From positions 98,499 through 162,498 of the forward strand of contig NZ_BSRQ01000003.1 in NCBI RefSeq assembly GCF_030268685.1: DNA of 64,000 nucleotides, read 5' to 3'. The translations under genes were made by a program, and so were the position numbers. Under the pieces are notes generated by a model. It was given only the letters and a program-made list of their open reading frames with translations. It searched no databases and was not told where the DNA came from. This document shows, piece after piece, positions 1-8,476 of this stretch (its first letter is position 1; the number at the start of each line of letters is the position of its first letter). Origin of the DNA: Microtetraspora sp. NBRC 13810 (GTDB lineage Bacteria; Actinomycetota; Actinomycetes; Streptosporangiales; Streptosporangiaceae).

Positions 1-1
1 G

Positions 2-427
2 ACGGACGAGGCGCTGGACGCGGTGAGCCTGGCCGGGATGCACAAGCGCTTCCCGTGGCAGCTCTCCGGCGGCATGCAGCAGCGGGTGGCGATCGCCCGG
101 GCGCTGGCCTACCGGCCGAAGATCCTGCTGATGGACGAGCCGTTCGCCTCCCTGGACGCGCAGACCCGCTCCGGGCTGGAGGACCTGCTGCTGGACATCT
201 GGCGGCGGTTCGAGGTGACCGTGCTCTTCATCACCCACGACATCGACGAGGCCGTCTACCTGGCCGACCGGGTGCTCGTGCTGGAGGCCCCCGCCAAGGT
301 GGGGCTGGACGTGACCGTCCCGCTGCCCCGCCCGCGCGACCAGCTCACGACGAAGGCGCTCCCGGAGTTCGCCGAGCTGCGCGGGCGCCTCTTCTCCGCG
401 ATCCAGGGCGCCCCGGTCGCCCGGTGA
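2..427 (+). CDS. ABC transporter ATP-binding protein, NitT/TauT type (5' truncated by window)
   Basis: This is the C-terminal ~141 residues of an ABC ATPase that energises import, probably of a sulfonate-, nitrate- or aromatic-acid-like substrate. The visible reading frame is already open at base 2, so the Walker A half lies outside the window. Seen here are the ABC signature LSGGMQQR, Walker B ILLMDEPF followed by the D-loop ASLD, and the switch histidine in FITHDIDEA. These are typical of SsuB/TauB/NrtD-like proteins. The stop codon is 26 bases before the next gene, a lipoprotein substrate-binding protein, so the two form one operon; the permease is presumably upstream. The substrate cannot be read from the sequence; the gentisate genes 2 kb downstream make an aromatic acid a reasonable guess. 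Confidence 0.93.
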   Translation, partial: TDEALDAVSLAGMHKRFPWQLSGGMQQRVAIARALAYRPKILLMDEPFASLDAQTRSGLEDLLLDIWRRFEVTVLFITHDIDEAVYLADRVLVLEAPAKVGLDVTVPLPRPRDQLTTKALPEFAELRGRLFSAIQGAPVAR

Positions 428-453
428 GCCGCACCGCGTTCGGAGGACGCCAG

Positions 454-1443
454 ATGACATCGTCGCTCTCCCGGCTGCTCGCCGTCCTGGTCCTGGTACT
501 GACCGGCGCCGCGTGCGGGAACCCCGGCTATGACCTGTCGGCCGGCACCTACACCGCGGACGAGGCCGCGCAGGACGGGCTGCGGCGGATCACGGTCGCG
601 GACACCGCGGGGATGCCCGCGGCGTTCGTCCGGTACGGCATGCAGCGGGGGCATTTCGCCGCGCAGGGGCTCTCGGTCGACTTCAAGAGCTCCGGCGGCG
701 GCACCACGGTGATCCCCTCGCTCATCAACGGCGAGCTGGACATCGCCGGGTCCAACGTGGTGTCCAGCATGATCGCGATCGACCGCGGCCTGCCGGTGAA
801 GATCATCGCACCGGGCACCAGCGCCGGTGTGGACGCGTCCAGGGACTTCTCCGCCCTCCTGGTGACCCAGGGCAGCCCGATCAGGACCGTGGCCGACCTG
901 TCCGGCAAGCGGATCGCGGTCAACGCCCTGCAGAGCGTCAGCGACGTGATCGTGGCGGGGCTGATGGCCAGGCACGGCGGCGACTTCGCCAGCGTGACGT
1001 TCGTCGAGATGCCGTTCCCCGACATGCTGCCGGCGATCGAGCGGGGCAACGTGGACGCCGGTTTCCTGATCGAGCCGTTCGGCACGGTGGGCCGGTCCCA
1101 GGGGCTTCGCGAGGTGGTCCAGCCGTACGCGGCCCTCCAGCCGGGGTTGCAGATCGGCGGATATCTGGCGGCGGCGGAGACGGTGGAGAGCGAGCCCGAG
1201 ATGGTCGCGGCCTTCAAGCGGGCGGTGCGCGACACCGCGCGGGACATCGCGCGGGATCCCGAGTCGTTCCGCGCGGCGCTGCCGAAGATCAGCAATCTGG
1301 ACGCGGCGATGGCGGCCAGGGTCCGGCTCAACCAGTGGAAACCGGACAACGACCGGGCCGGGATGGAGAGCCTCGCGGCCATCATGCTCCGGATCGGCTA
1401 CCTGAAGGAGCCCTTCGACTACCGCCGCGCGGTGGTGGGCTGA
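454..1443 (+). CDS. ABC transporter substrate-binding lipoprotein, NMT1/SsuA-like
   Basis: This 329-residue extracytoplasmic solute-binding protein partners the ATPase fragment just upstream. The ATG at 454 is preceded by GGAGG eight bases away. The N-terminus is a lipoprotein signal: a hydrophobic run, then LTGAAC with the acyl-anchored Cys at about residue 22. After it come the features of the NMT1/THI5-like periplasmic family: ITVADTAGMPAAFV near residue 50, a GGGTTVIPSLINGELDIAG segment, and a second-domain KRIAVNAL stretch. It would capture ligand outside the membrane and hand it to the permease. No frameshift is seen. The specificity (sulfonate, nitrate, taurine, aromatic acid) cannot be decided from the sequence alone. 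Confidence 0.92.
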   Translation: MTSSLSRLLAVLVLVLTGAACGNPGYDLSAGTYTADEAAQDGLRRITVADTAGMPAAFVRYGMQRGHFAAQGLSVDFKSSGGGTTVIPSLINGELDIAGSNVVSSMIAIDRGLPVKIIAPGTSAGVDASRDFSALLVTQGSPIRTVADLSGKRIAVNALQSVSDVIVAGLMARHGGDFASVTFVEMPFPDMLPAIERGNVDAGFLIEPFGTVGRSQGLREVVQPYAALQPGLQIGGYLAAAETVESEPEMVAAFKRAVRDTARDIARDPESFRAALPKISNLDAAMAARVRLNQWKPDNDRAGMESLAAIMLRIGYLKEPFDYRRAVVG

Positions 1444-1486
1444 CCGGTCAGCCCACCGGTCAGCCGACTGGGGCGCGGGTGGGTGG

Positions 1487-2263
1487 TCACAGCTCCGCGC
1501 CGAGGAGTTGCTGCACGGACTCCGCGGCGCGCAGCACCGCGGGGGCCAGCGCGCGCCCGGCCTCCGCGGTGGGCATCCGGCTGGAGGGCACGACGACGGC
1601 GACGGCCGCGAGGGGGGCGCCGGTGATGTCGCGCAGCGCGACGGCGACGGCGCTGATGCCCTCCTCCCCCTCTTCGACGTTGAGCGCGTAGCCGTCGCCG
1701 CGGACGGCTTCGAGCTCGTTCCGCAGCACCTCCCAGTCGCCGATGGAGGAGGGCGTCCTGGTGTCCAGCTCGTGGCCGCGGTAGCGGCGGTCCAGCTCGA
1801 CCGGCGGCAGGGCGGCGAGGATCGCCTTGCCGCCCGCGGTGCAGTGGGCCGGGAGCACGATGCCGGTGCGGTTCCCGACGCGCACCGCGCGGGTGCTCTC
1901 GACGCAGTCCACGAACCGGATGTTGCGCCCTTCGAGGAGGGACAGGCTGACCGTCTCCCTGGTCTGCTCGCGCAGTTCCTCCAGCACCGGGCGGGCCACC
2001 CGGCGCAGGTCGATCCGCCCGATGGCGGCCAGGCCGATCTCGTTGAGCACCGGTCCCGGGCGGTAGGCGCCGTTGGGCTTGTCCTGCAGGACGAAGCCGC
2101 GCTTGCGCAGGGCGGCGAGCAGCCGGTGCGCGGTGGACCGGGCGACGCCGAGCAGGTCCGCGGCGTCGGCCACCCGGAGCACCTGCCGCTCGCCGATCAG
2201 TTCGAGCAGCCGCAGCGCGTTGTCCACCGAACTGAAGCCACCCTCGCCCGAATTATTCGACAT
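1487..2263 (-). CDS. IclR family transcriptional regulator
   Basis: This 258-residue DNA-binding regulator has an N-terminal winged helix (about residues 10-70, with LRVADAADLLGVARSTAHRL as helix-turn-helix) and an IclR effector domain (about 80-250). The effector domain contains the usual RETVSLSLLEG, LPAHCTAGGKAILA and NVEEGEEGISAVA segments. The family typically senses aromatic or small organic acids and controls a divergent catabolic operon. Here the gene is divergent from the gentisate-type operon with only 41 bases between start codons, so this protein is the obvious local controller. The ATG start at 2263 is the only one that retains the full HTH. Whether it activates or represses cannot be told. 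Confidence 0.95.
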   Translation of the reverse strand: MSNNSGEGGFSSVDNALRLLELIGERQVLRVADAADLLGVARSTAHRLLAALRKRGFVLQDKPNGAYRPGPVLNEIGLAAIGRIDLRRVARPVLEELREQTRETVSLSLLEGRNIRFVDCVESTRAVRVGNRTGIVLPAHCTAGGKAILAALPPVELDRRYRGHELDTRTPSSIGDWEVLRNELEAVRGDGYALNVEEGEEGISAVAVALRDITGAPLAAVAVVVPSSRMPTAEAGRALAPAVLRAAESVQQLLGAEL

Positions 2264-2265
2264 AG

Positions 2266-2279
2266 CGGAACTATATCCG
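2266..2279. promoter_or_regulatory. Candidate IclR operator in divergent promoter
   Basis: The 41-base divergent gap between the IclR gene and the monooxygenase is locally AT-rich. It contains CGGAACTATATCCG, whose outer four bases form an inverted repeat (CGGA and TCCG around ACTATA). It sits immediately upstream of the regulator start, where an IclR dimer site would be expected. The assignment is by position and symmetry only. Confidence 0.35.
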
Positions 2280-2304
2280 AAATTTCTTCTAGTAATAGGA
2301 ATTC

Positions 2305-3606
2305 ATGGATATGGTCATTTTCATGGTGCCTAATCCGCCAGAAGAACCTCCCGTGATCGTGGTCGGCGCCGGACCGGTCGGCATGACCGCCACCGCGATG
2401 CTGGCCCGGGCCCGGGTGCCGGTGGTGCTGATCGAGTCCGAGCCGGTGCCCAAGACCGACTGGCGCGCGTCCACCTTCCACGCCGCCACCCTGGAACTGC
2501 TGGAACGCGTCGGGGTCACCGGGCAGATGGTCGCCGAAGGGCTGCCCGTGCCCAGGTACCAGTTCCGCGACCGGCGTGACGGCCTGGTCGCCGAGTTCGA
2601 CCTGACCCTGCTGAAGGACGAGACCCGCTACCCCTACCGGCTCCAGCTCAACCAGCAGCACCTGGTGCGCATGCTGCACGAGCGGCTGCGCGACGACGAC
2701 TCGGTGCGGATGATGTTCGGCAGCCGGGTGACCGGGGTCGCCGGCACGCCGCGGGGCGCGTCGGTGACGGTGGAGTCGCCGGGCGGCCCGCTGACGGTGC
2801 ACGGCTCGCACGTGATCGGCGCGGACGGCGCGAGCAGCGTCGTACGGCAGTCGCTCGGCGTGGCGTTCGACGGGTACACCCACGCCGAGCGCTTCCTCAT
2901 CGCGAGCACCACCGCCGACCTGGCCGGACTGCTGCCGGGCATCGCCGACGTCAACTATGTGGCCGACCCCCTGGAGTGGCTGTTCCTGCTACGCACGCCG
3001 GAGTCGTGGCGGGCGGTGTGGCCGGTGCCCGCGGGGGTGCCGGCGGAGCGGGCGACCGCGCCGGAGACGCTCCAGGCGCAGCTCCAGGGGCTCGCCCCCT
3101 GTCCCGGCGGCTACCCGATCGTGGACGCCCAGCTCTACAACGTGCACCAGCGGGTGGCGGCGAGCTTCCGGACCGGCCGGGTGCTGCTCATCGGGGACGC
3201 CGCGCACATCAACAGCCCGCTCGGCGGGGTCGGGCTCAACAGCGGCATCCACGACGCGATCGACCTGACGACCCGGCTGGTCCGGGTGCGCGCGGGCGAG
3301 GCCGCCGAGGACCCCGAGTTGGACACCTTCGCCGAGATCCGCCGGCGCGTCGCCGTCGAGTACGTGCAGGCGGACACCCGGCGCAACACCGAACGGCTGA
3401 ACGAGACCGACGAGGAGCGCCGGGCGGCGAACCGGGCGGAGATGCGGGCCACCGCCGCCGATCCGGAACGGGCCCGCGCCTGGCTGCGCCGGGCGTCGCT
3501 GCTGGAGAGCGTCCGGCGGTTCGGCATCGGCACGCCCCCCGAGGAGTACGCGCGTCGCACCGGCGGCTCCTCCGACCCCCGAAGGGAGGACCCCGTTGCC
3601 GGGTGA
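2305..3606 (+). CDS. FAD-dependent aromatic monooxygenase (group A hydroxylase)
   Basis: This 433-residue single-component flavoprotein hydroxylase most likely feeds gentisate (2,5-dihydroxybenzoate) to the next gene by hydroxylating a hydroxybenzoate. The Rossmann dinucleotide motif VVGAGPVGM lies near residue 14. The conserved DG motif VIGADGASSVVRQSLG is near 170, and the GD motif LLIGDAAHINSPLGGVGLNS near 295. The length is nearer 3-hydroxybenzoate 6-hydroxylase or salicylate hydroxylase (~400) than MhpA (~550). The ATG at 2305 has AGGA four bases upstream. The gene overlaps the dioxygenase start by 11 bases, indicating translational coupling. The exact substrate (3-hydroxybenzoate versus another phenol) is inferred only from the neighbours. 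Confidence 0.9.
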   Translation: MDMVIFMVPNPPEEPPVIVVGAGPVGMTATAMLARARVPVVLIESEPVPKTDWRASTFHAATLELLERVGVTGQMVAEGLPVPRYQFRDRRDGLVAEFDLTLLKDETRYPYRLQLNQQHLVRMLHERLRDDDSVRMMFGSRVTGVAGTPRGASVTVESPGGPLTVHGSHVIGADGASSVVRQSLGVAFDGYTHAERFLIASTTADLAGLLPGIADVNYVADPLEWLFLLRTPESWRAVWPVPAGVPAERATAPETLQAQLQGLAPCPGGYPIVDAQLYNVHQRVAASFRTGRVLLIGDAAHINSPLGGVGLNSGIHDAIDLTTRLVRVRAGEAAEDPELDTFAEIRRRVAVEYVQADTRRNTERLNETDEERRAANRAEMRATAADPERARAWLRRASLLESVRRFGIGTPPEEYARRTGGSSDPRREDPVAG

Positions 3607-4687
3607 AAGCGCCGACGCGCTCGACACGCTGTACCGGGATCTCGACGCGGCGAGCCTGCGTCCCCTGTGGACCATCACCGAGCAGTTGCTGACCCCGGCC
3701 CCGCGGCCGAAGGCCGTGCCGTGGCTGTGGCCCGCGCGCACGATGCGCCCGCTCGCCGAGCGCGCGATCGGGCTCGTCCCGGTCGAACGCGGCGGGGAGC
3801 GCCGGGTGCTGAGCCTGGCCAACCCGGGACTGGGCGGCCGGCCGTACGCGGCGGGCACGCTGTGGGGGGCGATTCAGTGCCTCGGGCCGCGCGAGTCGGC
3901 CCCCGCGCACCGGCACACGCCGGGCGCCGTCCGTTTCGTGCTCGAAGGGCAGGGGGTGTGGACGACCGTCGACGGCGACTCCTGCGCGATGCGGCCGGGC
4001 GACCTGATCCTCACCCCGGCGTGGAACTGGCACGACCACGTCAACGAGGGCGACGAGCCGATGTTCTGGTTCGACGGCCTGGACCTGCCGATGATCGAGG
4101 CCCTCGACGGCGTCTTCTTCGAGCCGCACCCGGACCACCGGCAGCCGGTCAGGGGACGCAACCTGTCCGAAGACGGGTACGCCGCCGCGCCGGGCCGGTT
4201 GACCCCGGGAGGGGTGGACGGGGCGCTGGACCCGGCGCCGTCCCCGCTGCTCGTCTACCGGTGGTCCGACACCGACGCCGAGCTGGACCGGCTCGCCGCG
4301 CGCACCGGGGAGCCGATGGTCACCCTGGAGTTCACCAACCCGCGCTCGGGCGCCAGCGCGCTGCCCACCCTGGCCTGCGCGATGCACCGGCTGGCCGCCG
4401 GCCGCCCGACCCCGCCGGTACGGCGCAGCGGCAACACCGTCTGTGTCGTGCACCGGGGAACGGGCGCGAGCGTGATCGCCGGGACGCGGTTCGCCTGGGA
4501 GCCCGGCGACATGTTCGTCGTGCCGTCCTGGATGCCGGTGGAGCACCGGGCCGAGACGCCCGCCGACCTGTTCACGCTCAGCGACACCCCCGTGCTGCGG
4601 GCGCTCGGCATCTACCGCGAGGAGACGCTGGACGCCGCGCAGCCGGTGACCGGAACCTTCGAGCCCCGAGGAGAGACCTTTCCATGA
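3596..4687 (+). CDS. Gentisate 1,2-dioxygenase (cupin)
   Basis: This 363-residue bicupin dioxygenase is predicted to open the gentisate ring between C1 and C2 to give maleylpyruvate, using Fe(II). The family-typical N-terminal segment (LWTITEQLLTPAPRP) is present. The metal-binding first cupin contains PAHRHTPGAVRFVLEG and later TPAWNWHDHVNEG, which supply the His ligands. A second, degenerate cupin lies around residues 250-330. Translation starts at TTG 3596, with GGGAGGA five bases upstream and an overlap with the monooxygenase stop; no ATG fits. The next gene starts inside its stop codon (ATGA). The related salicylate or 1-hydroxy-2-naphthoate dioxygenases are an alternative, but the FAH-family partner favours gentisate. 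Confidence 0.9.
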   Translation: MPGESADALDTLYRDLDAASLRPLWTITEQLLTPAPRPKAVPWLWPARTMRPLAERAIGLVPVERGGERRVLSLANPGLGGRPYAAGTLWGAIQCLGPRESAPAHRHTPGAVRFVLEGQGVWTTVDGDSCAMRPGDLILTPAWNWHDHVNEGDEPMFWFDGLDLPMIEALDGVFFEPHPDHRQPVRGRNLSEDGYAAAPGRLTPGGVDGALDPAPSPLLVYRWSDTDAELDRLAARTGEPMVTLEFTNPRSGASALPTLACAMHRLAAGRPTPPVRRSGNTVCVVHRGTGASVIAGTRFAWEPGDMFVVPSWMPVEHRAETPADLFTLSDTPVLRALGIYREETLDAAQPVTGTFEPRGETFP

Positions 4688-5550
4688 AGCTGGCGTTGCT
4701 CGACGGGCTCCGGCTCGCCGCCGTCCGCGACGGCATGGCCGTCGACGTCACCGCCGCCCTGCCCTGGGCGCACGACGCCGATCCGCTGACCGCCGGATGG
4801 TGGCGGCGGCTGTGCCGTGACTTCGCCGAGGCGCGCCCGGCGCTGGAGGAGGCGGCCGGGACGGGCAGGGCGGTGCCGCTGGACTCGGCGCGGCTGCTCG
4901 CCCCGGTGCTCAACCCGTCCAAGATCGTGGCCTGCGCGAGCAACTACGCCGACCACGTGGCGGAGATGCACGAGGTGCAGCGGCGCACGCTGGGGCGGGT
5001 CGAGTCGTGGATGATGGAGTTCGACGTCTTCCTCAAGGCGCCGTCGTCCATCTCGGGCCCCGGCGACGACATCGTGCTCCCGCCGGAGGTGGTCGCGGCC
5101 GGGCAGGAGATCCACCACGAGTCGGAGCTGGTCGTCGTGATCGGCTCGGGCGGCAGGGACATCCCCGAGGACACCGCGCTCGGCCATGTCTTCGGTTACA
5201 CCCTCGGCCTGGACATCACGGTGCGCAGCGCGGCCGACCGGTCCCGGCGCAAGAGCTACGACACGTTCTCGCCGATCGGCCCGTGGGTGGTCACCGCCGA
5301 CGAGGCCGGCGACCCGGGCGACCTGGACATCGTGCTCCAGGTGAACGGCGAGGACCGGCAGCGGGTGAACACCGCCACCCTGGTCACCAAGGTGCCCGCC
5401 ATCGTGTCGTACGCGTCGAGGATGATGACGCTCCTGCCCGGCGATGTCATCTTCACCGGGGCCCCGCCCGGGGTCGGCGCCATCCACCGGGGCGACCGGC
5501 TGACGACGTGGATCAGCCGGATCGGCCCGATGACCCTCGACGTGCGCTGA
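4684..5550 (+). CDS. Fumarylacetoacetate hydrolase family protein, probable fumarylpyruvate hydrolase
   Basis: This 288-residue metal-dependent C-C hydrolase is predicted to split fumarylpyruvate (or maleylpyruvate) into fumarate (or maleate) and pyruvate, the last step of the gentisate route. The FAH core covers roughly residues 80-285. KIVACASNYADH begins the domain, HHESELVVVIG gives the metal-binding acidic residues, and the closing motif is GDVIFTGAPPGVG. The ATG at 4684 overlaps the dioxygenase stop as ATGA. It is the last gene of the operon; 41 bases on, a convergent gene ends. No maleylpyruvate isomerase is encoded in the window, so either it lies elsewhere or this enzyme acts on the cis isomer. 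Confidence 0.9.
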   Translation: MKLALLDGLRLAAVRDGMAVDVTAALPWAHDADPLTAGWWRRLCRDFAEARPALEEAAGTGRAVPLDSARLLAPVLNPSKIVACASNYADHVAEMHEVQRRTLGRVESWMMEFDVFLKAPSSISGPGDDIVLPPEVVAAGQEIHHESELVVVIGSGGRDIPEDTALGHVFGYTLGLDITVRSAADRSRRKSYDTFSPIGPWVVTADEAGDPGDLDIVLQVNGEDRQRVNTATLVTKVPAIVSYASRMMTLLPGDVIFTGAPPGVGAIHRGDRLTTWISRIGPMTLDVR

Positions 5551-5591
5551 GGGAGCCCGCGCGGGACGGCCCCACGATGCGGCGGCGGCCG

Positions 5592-5909
5592 TCAGGCCGC
5601 CTCCGCCGCCTCGCCCGCCTGCTGGAGGGCGGTGGAGAAGTGCTGGTCGGAGAGGATGTGGCCGACGCCGACGACGAGGACGACCGGCCATTCGACGACC
5701 CCCAGGACACCGAGCGCGCCGAGCACGGCGTAGAAGGCCAGCCTGTCCGGCTCGGGCATGGCGAGGCTGCCGAGAACCGGGACGTGGACCGAGGGCCGTC
5801 GCGGAGCCCGCCGGGCGGAGGTCCGCGCCGTGCCGTCCCGGACGGAGGCGCTCGGCGTACGGCGGCGCGCGGGGGTGGGCGTCCGCGTCGCGGTGGAGGT
5901 TTCGGCCAT
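5592..5909 (-). CDS. Small membrane protein of unknown function
   Basis: This is a 105-residue protein that I do not recognise. The first half is basic and Thr/Arg/Pro-rich, with a low-complexity cytoplasmic look. The second half, after LAMPEPDRLAFYAVLG, is a continuous hydrophobic stretch of ~30 residues (one long or two short membrane segments), ending with ILSDQHFSTALQQAGEAAEA. The ATG at 5909 is chosen because AGGGGGAT lies a few bases upstream on the minus strand; the longer open frame to 5981 has no such site. It converges on the gentisate operon and lies downstream of the efe genes, but 129 bases separate it from efeB. No function is proposed. Confidence 0.7.
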   Translation of the reverse strand: MAETSTATRTPTPARRRTPSASVRDGTARTSARRAPRRPSVHVPVLGSLAMPEPDRLAFYAVLGALGVLGVVEWPVVLVVGVGHILSDQHFSTALQQAGEAAEAA

Positions 5910-6038
5910 AAGATCCCCCTTTGATGTGACATGTACCGCACGGGTGCCCTGCCGGTGACCCGGATAACACCGGGCGGCCAAACTTTGCCGCCTTTACCCG
6001 CCGCCGACGTCCGGCTCCGGGCGGCTTCGACGCGGGTC

Positions 6039-7295
6039 CTAGCCGAACAGCGCGCGTCCCCAGAAGTCGCCGCCGTCGCGGACGCCGGGCGGGCAGGCGA
6101 ACAGGGCGCTGGAGACGTGCTTGATGTACTCGTTGAGCGCGTCGGACCTCGCCAGCGCGGACTGCACCGGGACGAACTGGCGGCGCGGGTCGCGCTGGTA
6201 GGCCATGAAGAACAGGCCGGCGTCGAGGCGGCCGAGGCCGTCGGAGCCGTCCACGTAGTTGTAGCCGCGCCGGAGCAGGTGGGCGCCGTCGTTGTTGGTG
6301 GGATGCGCCAGCCGTACGTGGGCGTCGTCCTTGATCAGGGGCCGGCCGTCGGAGCCGGTGAGGGTGAGGTCGAGCGGGTCGAACTCCTTCTTCCCGCCCA
6401 GTGGCGCGCCCTCGCCCTTGTCCCTGCCGAAGATCTGCTCCTGCTCGGCGAGCGGGGCGCGGTCCCAGGTCTCGATCTGCATCCGGATCTTGCGGGTGAC
6501 GAGGTAGCTGCCGCCGGTCATCCACGCGGGGCCGTCGCCGGGGCCGACCCAGAGCTGCTCGCGCAGCAGGGCGGAGTCCTCCAGCTTGAGGTTCGCGGTG
6601 CCGTCCTTGAAGCCCATGAGGTTGCGCGGGGTGGCCTGGGCCCGGGAGGTGGAGGAAGTGCGGCCGAAACCGAGCTGCGACCAGCGCACCGAGACCCGGC
6701 CGAAGCCGATCCTGGCGAGGTTGCGGATGGCGTGCACGGCCACCTGGGGGTCGTGCGCGCACGCCTGGACGCAGATGTCGCCGCCGGAGATCCCCGGGAC
6801 GAGGGCGTCGCCGGGGAACTTCGGCAGGTCGGCCAGCGCGGCCGGCTTCCTGGCCGCGAACCCGAACCGGTCGTCGAACAGCGCGGGGCCGAAGCCGACG
6901 GTGAGGGTGAGGCCGGAGGCGGGCAGGCCGAGCGCCTCACCGGTGTCGTCCGGCGGCGCCTCGGGCAGCCCGCCGACCGCGCCGAAGGCGCCGGCCTCCT
7001 TGCCCTGCGTCATCCTGGCCGCCGCCGCGGTCCACTCCTGGAGGAGCTCCGACAGCTCCGCCCGCTCCCCCGTGGTGACGTCGAAGGACACGAAGTGCAG
7101 CCGGTCCTGGGCGGGGGTGACGATCCCGGCCTGGTGCTCGCCGTAGAACGGGTACGGGGTGCCCGCCTCTTCGCCCGCGGCGGGCCGCGGCGGCTCGCCG
7201 GGGAAGGCGCGCGCCGCGAGCGCGCCGGCGCCGGCGGCGGCCACGCCCGCCGCCCCCAGCCCGAACAGCCTTCTCCTGCTGACCTGCTCAGCCAC
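6039..7295 (-). CDS. efeB: EfeB: deferrochelatase / DyP-type peroxidase of the EfeUOB iron system
   Basis: This 418-residue exported heme peroxidase of the DyP family is the third component of the Efe iron transporter. It is thought to act outside the membrane, oxidising ferrous iron and/or extracting iron from heme. The N-terminus is a twin-arginine signal (SRRRLFGLGAAGVAAAG), fitting export of a folded cofactor protein. The DyP catalytic signature FKDG appears in LMGFKDGTANL near residue 230, and the proximal heme histidine region in LAHPTNNDGAHLLRRGYNY near 340. Translation starts at GTG 7295 with GGAGG six bases upstream. It is the last gene of efeUOB, 42 bases after efeO. Confidence 0.96.
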   Translation of the reverse strand: MAEQVSRRRLFGLGAAGVAAAGAGALAARAFPGEPPRPAAGEEAGTPYPFYGEHQAGIVTPAQDRLHFVSFDVTTGERAELSELLQEWTAAAARMTQGKEAGAFGAVGGLPEAPPDDTGEALGLPASGLTLTVGFGPALFDDRFGFAARKPAALADLPKFPGDALVPGISGGDICVQACAHDPQVAVHAIRNLARIGFGRVSVRWSQLGFGRTSSTSRAQATPRNLMGFKDGTANLKLEDSALLREQLWVGPGDGPAWMTGGSYLVTRKIRMQIETWDRAPLAEQEQIFGRDKGEGAPLGGKKEFDPLDLTLTGSDGRPLIKDDAHVRLAHPTNNDGAHLLRRGYNYVDGSDGLGRLDAGLFFMAYQRDPRRQFVPVQSALARSDALNEYIKHVSSALFACPPGVRDGGDFWGRALFG

Positions 7296-7337
7296 TGCGA
7301 TCCTCCCTGGACGGCACGCGCCCCACGGCCGGGCGGC

Positions 7338-8474
7338 TCATCCCGCGATGACCGCGGCGATCTTGCTGATCGGCTCGGCCAGCGCGTTGATCGCGTCGGA
7401 CAGCGTCTTCAGCTCGGCCTCCGACAGCTCGTTGTGCAGCTTCCAGCCGTCGCCCTGCCGGTGGGCGCCGAGCGCGGCCTCGGCCGCGGCGAACTTGTCG
7501 TCGAGCGTCTTCACCAGATCGGGCGAGCGCTGTTCGAGGACGGGACGCAGGGCCTGCACGGCCGCCTTGGAGCCCTCCAGGTTGGCGTCGAAGTCCCACA
7601 GGTCGGTGTGCGACCAGATGTCCTCCTCACCGGTGATCTTCCCGGTGGCGACCTCGTCCAGCAGCCCCTTGGCGCCGTTGGCGAGCTGGACCGGTGAGAG
7701 CTTGGCGGAGTTCGCCCTGTCCACGATGGTCCTGACGTCGGTCATCAGCTTGTCGGCGACCGGGCCGTCGGCGGAGACGTCCTTCTTGATCCACAGGTCC
7801 TTCTCGATCCGGTGGAAGCCGGTCCATTCCTGGCCCGGCTCCAGGTCGGCCTCGCGGGCGTCGATCGCCGGGTCGAGGTCGCCGAAGATCTCGGCGACCG
7901 GCTCGATCCGCTCCCAGTACGTGCGCGCGACCGGGTAGAGCTCCTTGGCCCTGTCGATGTCGGCGGCCTTGACCGCGTCCACGAACTCCTGGGTCTTGAC
8001 CAGCAGCGTGTCGCTCTGCGACTTGACGTAGCGCTGGTAGCCGGCGGTCGCCGCGGCGAGCTCGGCGTCGGCGGACAGCGGCTGGGCGGTGCCGGACACC
8101 TTCAGCGCGCTGCGGATGCCGTTGCCGACCATCCCGGGCTTGCAGGCGGCCTCGTAGGCGCCCGGCGGCAGCTCGACGATGACGTCCCTGGTCAGGCCGG
8201 GCACGATGTTCTCCACCTCGCCCATCACCCGGTCGCCCGGCGCGTAGACGTAGAACTCGGTGACCTTGGTGCCGTTGTTGGTGATCGCGAAGGTGGAGGT
8301 GCCCGCGGTGACCTCGCCGGCGGCGACCTTGCACTCGGTGTCGTTCGCCGCGACGGCGATCTTGGCGTCCTCGGCGGGCGCGGCGCCCGGGGTGCCGGAC
8401 TGCGTCTCGCCCGAGCAGGCGGCCAGCGTCGCCGCGGCCAGGCCGGCGGTGGCGAGCAGGAGGAGGGTGCGCAT
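7338..8474 (-). CDS. efeO: EfeO: iron uptake lipoprotein with cupredoxin-like and M75 domains
   Basis: This 378-residue periplasmic-type iron-binding component works with the EfeU permease. A lipoprotein signal ends LAACSG (Cys about residue 19). It is followed by a cupredoxin-like domain (about 40-125) and an M75 peptidase-like helical domain (about 140-375) that contains the HxxE metal motif within GFHRIEKDLW. Full E. coli-type EfeO has the same two domains. The ATG at 8474 is preferred to the overlapping TTG at 8480; it lies two bases after the efeU stop, so translation is probably coupled. Iron regulation comes from the box upstream of efeU. Confidence 0.95.
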   Translation of the reverse strand: MRTLLLLATAGLAAATLAACSGETQSGTPGAAPAEDAKIAVAANDTECKVAAGEVTAGTSTFAITNNGTKVTEFYVYAPGDRVMGEVENIVPGLTRDVIVELPPGAYEAACKPGMVGNGIRSALKVSGTAQPLSADAELAAATAGYQRYVKSQSDTLLVKTQEFVDAVKAADIDRAKELYPVARTYWERIEPVAEIFGDLDPAIDAREADLEPGQEWTGFHRIEKDLWIKKDVSADGPVADKLMTDVRTIVDRANSAKLSPVQLANGAKGLLDEVATGKITGEEDIWSHTDLWDFDANLEGSKAAVQALRPVLEQRSPDLVKTLDDKFAAAEAALGAHRQGDGWKLHNELSEAELKTLSDAINALAEPISKIAAVIAG

Positions 8475-8476
8475 CT

